From NCBI RefSeq assembly GCF_002934065.1, contig NZ_CP018049.1, positions 5,578,501-5,642,500 of the forward strand: a DNA stretch of 64,000 bases. Direction: 5' to 3'. This stretch comes from Pseudomonas orientalis. Its GTDB lineage: Bacteria; Pseudomonadota; Gammaproteobacteria; Pseudomonadales; Pseudomonadaceae. Below are positions 59,415-64,000 of this stretch, piece after piece; position 1 is the first letter of the stretch, and every line of letters starts with the position of its first letter. A program made the position numbers and the translations under genes. The notes beneath the pieces are model-generated. The model saw nothing but the letters and a program-made list of their open reading frames with translations, made no database searches and had not been told where the DNA came from.

Positions 59415-60278
59415 CTAAATTGGCGACATTTCCTGAGCCAGGCCAAGGAAAGCCGCCGGCAGCCGCGCACCTTTGCGCTCCTTGAGGCAGTACAGATACT
59501 CCGGAATCTGCGGCGCATTCTCGAGGGTCAGCACCTTCAGCTGCGGATCATGGGGCACTTCCTGCCGCGCAATGATGCTGATGCCGATATTGCGCAGCAC
59601 GGCCTCGCGGATCGACTCACGACTGCCGATTTCCAGCAGCGGCCCGTAGCTGACGCCAGCGCCCTGAAGCATGTCTTCCGTCAGCCTGCGGGTGGTGGAC
59701 CCCGCTTCACGCATCAGCAGCGTATGCCCGGCCAGCGCAGTCAACGGCACATGATCAAGCCTGGCCAACGGATGGTTGCGATGCACCGCCAATACCAGAG
59801 GATCAGTGCCCAGCACACGACGCACCAGGCGCGCGTCCTCCAGCAGTTGCGACGAGGCGGCGACATCGACGCGGTAGTCGTCCAGCGCTTCGAGCACCTG
59901 CTGGGAGTTGCCGATCTCCACCGACACTTCCACTTGCGGCAGGCGTTCGCGAAAGGCTTTGACCAGATCGAGGATGTAGTACGGCGCCGTCGCAGCAATG
60001 CGCAAGGCGCCCTGGACCTGACCGTTGTTGCGCAGGAAAAACTCGATATCCGCTTCCTGCTGCAACAGCGCCTTGACCATCGGCAACAGCCGCGCGCCTT
60101 CATCGCTTACCGTCAGACGGCGACCGCCACGGTAGAACAGTTCAACGCCGTATTGGCTTTCCAGGTTGCGAATCTGGGTGGTGACCGTGGGCTGGCTCAG
60201 GCCGAGTTTTTTCGCCGCCTGGGTGATGCTGCCCAGGCGGGCGACCTTGTAAAACGCCTTCAGCTCAGCACTCAGCAC
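59415..60278 (-). CDS. LysR-type regulator of the phosphonate cluster
   Basis: This 287-residue LysR protein has an N-terminal winged helix-turn-helix (ITQAAKKLGLSQPTVTTQIR) and an effector-binding domain with LLMREAGSTTRRLTEDML and IGISIIARQEVP. The overall match is to the LysR group found with aminoethylphosphonate catabolism (TIGR03339-like). It is co-directional with the ABC operon after a REP-containing gap, and only 16 bases after the cadA stop, so it may be partly transcribed from the cadA promoter. Confidence 0.82.
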   Translation of the reverse strand: MLSAELKAFYKVARLGSITQAAKKLGLSQPTVTTQIRNLESQYGVELFYRGGRRLTVSDEGARLLPMVKALLQQEADIEFFLRNNGQVQGALRIAATAPYYILDLVKAFRERLPQVEVSVEIGNSQQVLEALDDYRVDVAASSQLLEDARLVRRVLGTDPLVLAVHRNHPLARLDHVPLTALAGHTLLMREAGSTTRRLTEDMLQGAGVSYGPLLEIGSRESIREAVLRNIGISIIARQEVPHDPQLKVLTLENAPQIPEYLYCLKERKGARLPAAFLGLAQEMSPI

Positions 60279-60294
60279 ACCGCCCTCTCATCGT

Positions 60295-62541
60295 CTATTT
60301 GCGCAACAGGCGCAGGCCATTGAACACCACCAGCAGGCTGACGCCCATGTCGGCGAACACCGCCATCCACATGGTCGCCATGCCGAGGAACGTGACCGCC
60401 AGGAAAATCGCCTTGATCACCAGCGCCAGGGCGATGTTCTGCTTGAGGATACTCGACGTTTGCCTGGAGAGCCGGATGAATGCGGGAATCTTGCGCAGGT
60501 CATCGTCCATCAATGCCACGTCGGCGGTCTCGATGGCGGTGTCGGTGCCCGCCGCAGCCATGGCGAAGCCGATTTCGGCACGGGCCAGGGCCGGCGCGTC
60601 GTTGATGCCGTCGCCGACCATGCCGACGCGGTAGCCCTGGCCGTAGAGCGTTTCAATCGCTTGCAGCTTGTCGGTGGGCAACAAGTCGCCTCGGGCCTGA
60701 TCAATACCGACCTGAGCCGCAATCGCCTGGGCGGTGTGGGTGTTATCGCCGGTCAGCATCAAGGTCTTGACGCCCAGGTCGTGCAGTTGCCGGATGGCTT
60801 CGCGGCTGCTGTCCTTGACGGTGTCGGCCACCGCGAACAAGGCCAGCGGGCCGGACTTGTCGAGCAGCAACACCACGGACTTGCCCTGTTTTTCCAGGGC
60901 GAAGAGTTTCTCCTCCAGCGCCGGCGAGCACAGCCCGAGGTCTTCCACCAGACGGTGGTTGCCCAGATGGTAGGTTTCGCCGTTGATGTCACCGCGCACA
61001 CCACGCCCGGGCAATGCCTCGAAGTTATCCACAACGTGGGACGGCAGGTTTTTATCCACCGCCGCGTTGGCGATGGCCAGGGACACCGGGTGGTCGGAAC
61101 GCCCCGCCAGACTCGCGGCCAGGGCCGGCGCGCTGTCCTGCACGGTGTCGAACAGCGGCACATAGTCGGTTTGCACCGGCTTGCCGTGGGTGATGGTGCC
61201 GGTCTTGTCCAGGGCCAGGTAGTCGAGCTTGTAACCGCCCTCCAGGTACACGCCGCCCTTGATCAGGATGCCTTTGCGCGCCGCCGCCGCAAGGCCGCTG
61301 ACGATGGTCACCGGGGTGGAAATCACCAGGGCGCACGGGCACGCGACCACCAGCAACACCAGGGCGCGGTAGATCCAGTCGAACCAGACGCCCGCCATGA
61401 ACAGCGGCGGAATGACCGCCACACCCAAGGCAAAAAGGAACACCGCCGGGGTGTAGATTTTCGAGAAGCTGTCGACAAAACGCTGGGTCGGTGCCCGAGC
61501 GCCCTGGGCCTGCTCCACCGCGTGGATGATCCGCGCCAGGGTGGAGTTGTTGGCCGCTGCGGTCACTTTGTATTCCAGGGAGCCGGCCTGGTTGATGGTA
61601 CCGGCGAAGACTTTATCGCCCACGGTCTTTTCAATCGGAAGGCTTTCACCGGTGATCGGTGCCTGGTCGATGGTGGATTGACCAGCAGTCACCTCGCCGT
61701 CCAGGCCAATGCGCTCGCCGGGCTTGACCCGCACAATGGCGCCAAGATCGATGCTTTTGACCTCCTGTTCCACCCAGGAACCATCAGCCTGCCGCACCGT
61801 GGCCTGTTCCGGGGTCATCTGCATCAAGCCGCTGATGGCATTGCGCGCACGGTCCAGGGACTTGGCTTCGATCAACTCGGCCACCGTAAACAGGAACATC
61901 ACCATTGCCGCTTCCGGCCACTGGCCAATCAGCACCGCGCCGGTCACCGCGATGCTCATCAGTGCATTGATGTTCAGGTTGAGGTTTTTCAGGGCAATCC
62001 AGCCCTTTTTGTAGGTGGTGAGGCCACCGCTGAGGATCGACACCAGCGCCACCAGGGCGATCACCCAGGTCGGTGCAATGCCGCTGAAATGCAGGACCTC
62101 GGCGCCCAACGCGCCCACGCCCGACACAGCCAGCGGCCACCAGTGCTTCTTGGCGGGCGGCGCGGCGGCAGGCGTGCCTTCTTCAATCGGGTCGGCCTGC
62201 ATGCCGATGGATTTGATCGCCTCGATGATCGGCGCAGTGCTCGGCAAATCGTGGGTGACGCCGAGGATGCGGTTGATCAGGTTGAATTCCAACTGCTGCA
62301 CGCCGGCAAGCTTGCCCAGTTTGTTCTGGATCAGCGTCTGTTCTGTAGGGCAGTCCATCGCTTCGATGCGAAAGGTGCTCAGGCGCGAGCCGGCGGTGGG
62401 AGCGTCGCTCAGTTTCACCCGCGCAGGTGCCGGAGCGCCGGAACAGCAGGCGCCGCCGTGGTCATGCACCGGCTTGAGCGTGTGCTCGCCGTGATCGTGA
62501 TCGTGGTCGTGCTTGTGCGGGGTGTGGAGGGAATCGCTCAT
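60295..62541 (-). CDS. cadA: P-type Zn/Cd/Pb efflux ATPase
   Basis: CadA exports divalent soft metals from the cytoplasm. The 748 residues start with a His-rich tail (HKHDHDHDHGEHTLKPVHDH) and a CC pair. An HMA domain follows whose metal loop reads MDCPTEQTL, with one Cys rather than CxxC. Then come the transmembrane CPC motif (VVACPCALVIS), phosphorylation DKTGTITHGKP, TGES and GDGINDAPALARAEIG. The ATG at 62541 fits the family; the open frame continues upstream through the operator. It diverges from cadR. Confidence 0.94.
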   Translation of the reverse strand: MSDSLHTPHKHDHDHDHGEHTLKPVHDHGGACCSGAPAPARVKLSDAPTAGSRLSTFRIEAMDCPTEQTLIQNKLGKLAGVQQLEFNLINRILGVTHDLPSTAPIIEAIKSIGMQADPIEEGTPAAAPPAKKHWWPLAVSGVGALGAEVLHFSGIAPTWVIALVALVSILSGGLTTYKKGWIALKNLNLNINALMSIAVTGAVLIGQWPEAAMVMFLFTVAELIEAKSLDRARNAISGLMQMTPEQATVRQADGSWVEQEVKSIDLGAIVRVKPGERIGLDGEVTAGQSTIDQAPITGESLPIEKTVGDKVFAGTINQAGSLEYKVTAAANNSTLARIIHAVEQAQGARAPTQRFVDSFSKIYTPAVFLFALGVAVIPPLFMAGVWFDWIYRALVLLVVACPCALVISTPVTIVSGLAAAARKGILIKGGVYLEGGYKLDYLALDKTGTITHGKPVQTDYVPLFDTVQDSAPALAASLAGRSDHPVSLAIANAAVDKNLPSHVVDNFEALPGRGVRGDINGETYHLGNHRLVEDLGLCSPALEEKLFALEKQGKSVVLLLDKSGPLALFAVADTVKDSSREAIRQLHDLGVKTLMLTGDNTHTAQAIAAQVGIDQARGDLLPTDKLQAIETLYGQGYRVGMVGDGINDAPALARAEIGFAMAAAGTDTAIETADVALMDDDLRKIPAFIRLSRQTSSILKQNIALALVIKAIFLAVTFLGMATMWMAVFADMGVSLLVVFNGLRLLRK

Positions 62542-62572
62542 GGTGTCGCGTCCGGAAAGGTGCCTGTTGCCA

Positions 62573-62603
62573 AGTAAAGACCCTGTAGCCACTATAGGGT
62601 CAA
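62573..62603 (-). promoter_or_regulatory. CadR-controlled cadA promoter
   Basis: On the minus strand TTGACC (62603-62598), a 19-base spacer and TTTACT (62578-62573) form a MerR-type stretched promoter. The spacer holds GACCCT-N11-AGGGTC (62579-62601), the dyad for a CadR dimer. It lies 31 bases upstream of the cadA ATG. Confidence 0.88.
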
Positions 62604-62626
62604 GCACCCATTTGGAGATTGCTGCG

Positions 62627-63067
62627 ATGAAGATCGGCGAACTGGCCAAACTCACCGACTGCCCGGTGGAAACCATCCGTTATTACGAGAAGGAAGGCCT
62701 GCTGCCGCCCCCCGCGCGCACGGACGGCAACTACCGCGTGTACACCCAGGCGCATACCGAGCGGCTGATCTTTATCCGCAACTGCCGCAGCCTCGACATG
62801 ACACTGGAAGAAATCCGCAGCCTGCTCAGCCTGCGCGACAGCCCCCAGGACCAGTGCGAAAGCGTGAATGCGTTGATTGATGAGCATATCCACCATGTAA
62901 AGGCGCGGATCGATGGGCTGCTGGCGTTGCAGGAGCAATTGCTGGACCTGCGCCAGCGCTGCGGGGGTGGGGAGCCGTGTGGAATCCTGCAGCAGTTGGA
63001 AGTCAGCGGCGGGATTGCGGCCAGCGAGGCCGAGCCCTCGCACGTGGGCAGAAGCCACGGCCATTAG
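62627..63067 (+). CDS. cadR: CadR, MerR-family metal-responsive regulator
   Basis: CadR twists the stretched cadA promoter when Cd, Zn or Pb binds. The 146 residues have the MerR helix-turn-helix (KIGELAKLTDCPVETIRYYE), a coiled-coil and the metal loop with Cys in ISPQDQ-type position (DSPQDQCESVNAL) and CGGGEPCGI, plus a C-terminal tail with two His (VGRSHGH). The ATG at 62627 is chosen by homology; the open frame upstream crosses the operator. It is convergent with thyA. Confidence 0.93.
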   Translation: MKIGELAKLTDCPVETIRYYEKEGLLPPPARTDGNYRVYTQAHTERLIFIRNCRSLDMTLEEIRSLLSLRDSPQDQCESVNALIDEHIHHVKARIDGLLALQEQLLDLRQRCGGGEPCGILQQLEVSGGIAASEAEPSHVGRSHGH

Positions 63068-63089
63068 CCTCAAGTGAACACAGATCAAA

Positions 63090-63180
63090 ATGTGGGAGGG
63101 GGCTTGCCCCCGATAGCGGTATGTCAGTCAGAATATTGGGTACTGACACACCGCTATCGGGGGCAAGCCCCCTCCCACAT
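63090..63180. repeat. REP doublet (GGGGGC family, head-to-head)
   Basis: Inverted GTGGGAGGGGGCTTGCCCCC arms surround a loop with ATGTCAGTCAG/TACTGACACACC pairing. It lies between the convergent ends of cadR and thyA. The bases just before it (GTGAACACAGATCAA) resemble a worn copy of the tail-to-tail spacer. Confidence 0.93.
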
Positions 63181-63198
63181 TTTGGCCAGGATCGCCTG

Positions 63199-64000
63199 TC
63201 AGATCGCGACTTCAGCCTTGATGCTCGGGTCGGCGTCATAGCCAACGATTTCGAAGTCTTCGAACGTGTAGTCGTAGATTGATGCCGGTTTACGCTTGAT
63301 CACCAGTTCCGGCAGCTTTTTCGGCGTGCGCGCCAGCTGGGTGCGGATCTGTTCCATGTGGTTGCTGTAGGCGTGGGTATCGCCGGTGGTGACGATGATC
63401 TCGTGGGGGATCAGGTCGCACTGCTGCGCCAGCATATGAGTGAGCAACGCCAGCGCGGCGGTGTTATAGGGCAGGCCGAGGAAGACATCGGAGCTGCGGA
63501 TGTACAGCTGCATCGACAGATGGCCGTCGTGCACGAACGCCTGGTACAGCAGGTGGCACGGGGGCAGCGCTTGCTTGCCGTTACGCGCGTTTTCCTGGGG
63601 GCTCCTGGTTTCGTCCGGCAGGTATTCGACGTTCCAGCCGTGGAACAGGATGCGGCGGCTGTTGGGGTTGGTCTTGAGCGTGTGAACCATGTAGTCGATC
63701 TGGTTGATCGTGCCGCCGTCCTTGGTGGGCCAGGCGGTCCACTGCTCGCCGTACACCGGGCCCAGGTCGCCGTCTTCGGTGGCCCATTCGTCCCAGATGC
63801 GCACGCCGTTTTCGTTGAGCCACTTGATGTTGGTATTGCCGCTCAACATCCAGATCAGCTCGTTGGCGATGCTTTTGAAGTGCAGCTTCTTGGTGGTCAG
63901 CAGCGGGAAGCCGTCGGCCAGGTTATGCCGATACTGGCGGGCGAACACGGCCTTGGTGCCGGTGCCGGTACGATCGCCCTTGGTCAGGCCATTGGTCACG
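63199..64000 (-). CDS. thyA: Thymidylate synthase (5' end cut by window edge)
   Basis: ThyA converts dUMP to dTMP with methylene-tetrahydrofolate. About 267 codons are visible; only roughly the first ten residues are beyond the edge. Catalytic Cys lies in ALPPCHLLYQAFV. Other motifs are DRTGTGTKAVF, PLLTTKKLHFKSIANELIWM, RSSDVFLGLPYNTAALALL and THAYSNHMEQI. The GTG at the edge is not the true start. It is convergent with cadR. Confidence 0.95.
   Translation of the reverse strand, partial: VTNGLTKGDRTGTGTKAVFARQYRHNLADGFPLLTTKKLHFKSIANELIWMLSGNTNIKWLNENGVRIWDEWATEDGDLGPVYGEQWTAWPTKDGGTINQIDYMVHTLKTNPNSRRILFHGWNVEYLPDETRSPQENARNGKQALPPCHLLYQAFVHDGHLSMQLYIRSSDVFLGLPYNTAALALLTHMLAQQCDLIPHEIIVTTGDTHAYSNHMEQIRTQLARTPKKLPELVIKRKPASIYDYTFEDFEIVGYDADPSIKAEVAI

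Noticed and set aside
60460..62577. Plus-strand frame of 705 codons
   Set aside because: It is antisense to cadA; cadA has all P-type ATPase motifs.
4113..63180. CRISPR-like spacing of repeats
   Set aside because: The repeats are scattered single palindromic pairs kilobases apart, with no array, leader or cas genes.
1..64000. tRNA, rRNA, prophage, insertion sequence or toxin-antitoxin genes
   Set aside because: I looked for tRNA-like cloverleaf ends, transposase or integrase motifs and small paired toxin-like genes, and saw none.

Overview
The window is a 64 kb piece of a high-GC gammaproteobacterial chromosome. Gene content and order match the Pseudomonas core genome: the Chp/Pil chemosensory genes next to gshB-tonB3-algH-ruvX-pyrR-pyrB-pyrX, then pilT-yggS-proC-yggT-metX-metW, then rpoH-ftsX-ftsE-ftsY. 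The many copies of two REP palindromes (GTGGGAGGGGGCTTGCCCCC and GTAGGAGCGAGCTTGCTCGC) point to the P. fluorescens group. No rRNA, tRNA, CRISPR array, prophage or insertion sequence was seen. Both ends cut a gene: chpA on the left and thyA on the right.

Layout: 1-7636 (minus) encodes the Chp twitching/surface-sensing chemosensory system (chpA, pilJ, pilI, pilH, pilG), without a pilK between pilJ and chpA. 7875-13976 (plus) holds glutathione synthetase, a TonB-like protein, AlgH, RuvX and the pyrimidine genes pyrR-pyrB-pyrX. 14049-16536 holds a double-TM2 membrane protein, an NlpC/P60 hydrolase and pilT without pilU. 16594-23329 (plus) is a housekeeping run (yggS, proC, yggT, metX, metW, DUF4426, rdgB, hemW, DUF3392). 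23474-30718 holds trmB, thiG, thiS, DUF423, mtgA, rpoH and ftsX-ftsE-ftsY. 30950-35521 has a two-gene M16 peptidase pair, rsmD and a YheT-type hydrolase. 35641-40977 has sseA and a laoR/laoC-laoB-laoA alcohol-oxidation locus. 41081-45175 holds coaD, a ferredoxin, mutM, an HDOD protein and an rlmI-like methyltransferase. 45504-50728 has ilvD, a phosphorylcholine phosphatase, a cystine symporter and folA. 50798-53537 is a membrane protein/GTPase pair (DUF2868-DUF3482). 53516-60278 (minus) is a phosphonate uptake and oxidation cluster. 60295-63067 is a cadA/cadR metal efflux pair, followed by thyA.

The most interesting features are: (i) a phosphonate island with a PhnZ-type mixed-valent di-iron oxygenase and a FAD oxidoreductase but no PhnY, PhnW or PhnX in view; (ii) the DUF2868-DUF3482 membrane GTPase pair, whose function is not established; (iii) a palindrome lying inside the -35/-10 spacer of the lao promoter, and a Tat-lipoprotein partner for the signal-less flavoprotein LaoA; (iv) a strong terminator hairpin ending three bases before the tonB3 start codon; (v) 17 REP doublets or derivatives, with the GGGGGC family lying in 8 of 10 convergent gene junctions and the GAGCGAGC family only between co-directional genes; (vi) a conserved spacer in tail-to-tail REP pairs; and (vii) loss of pilK and pilU from otherwise conserved type IV pilus loci.
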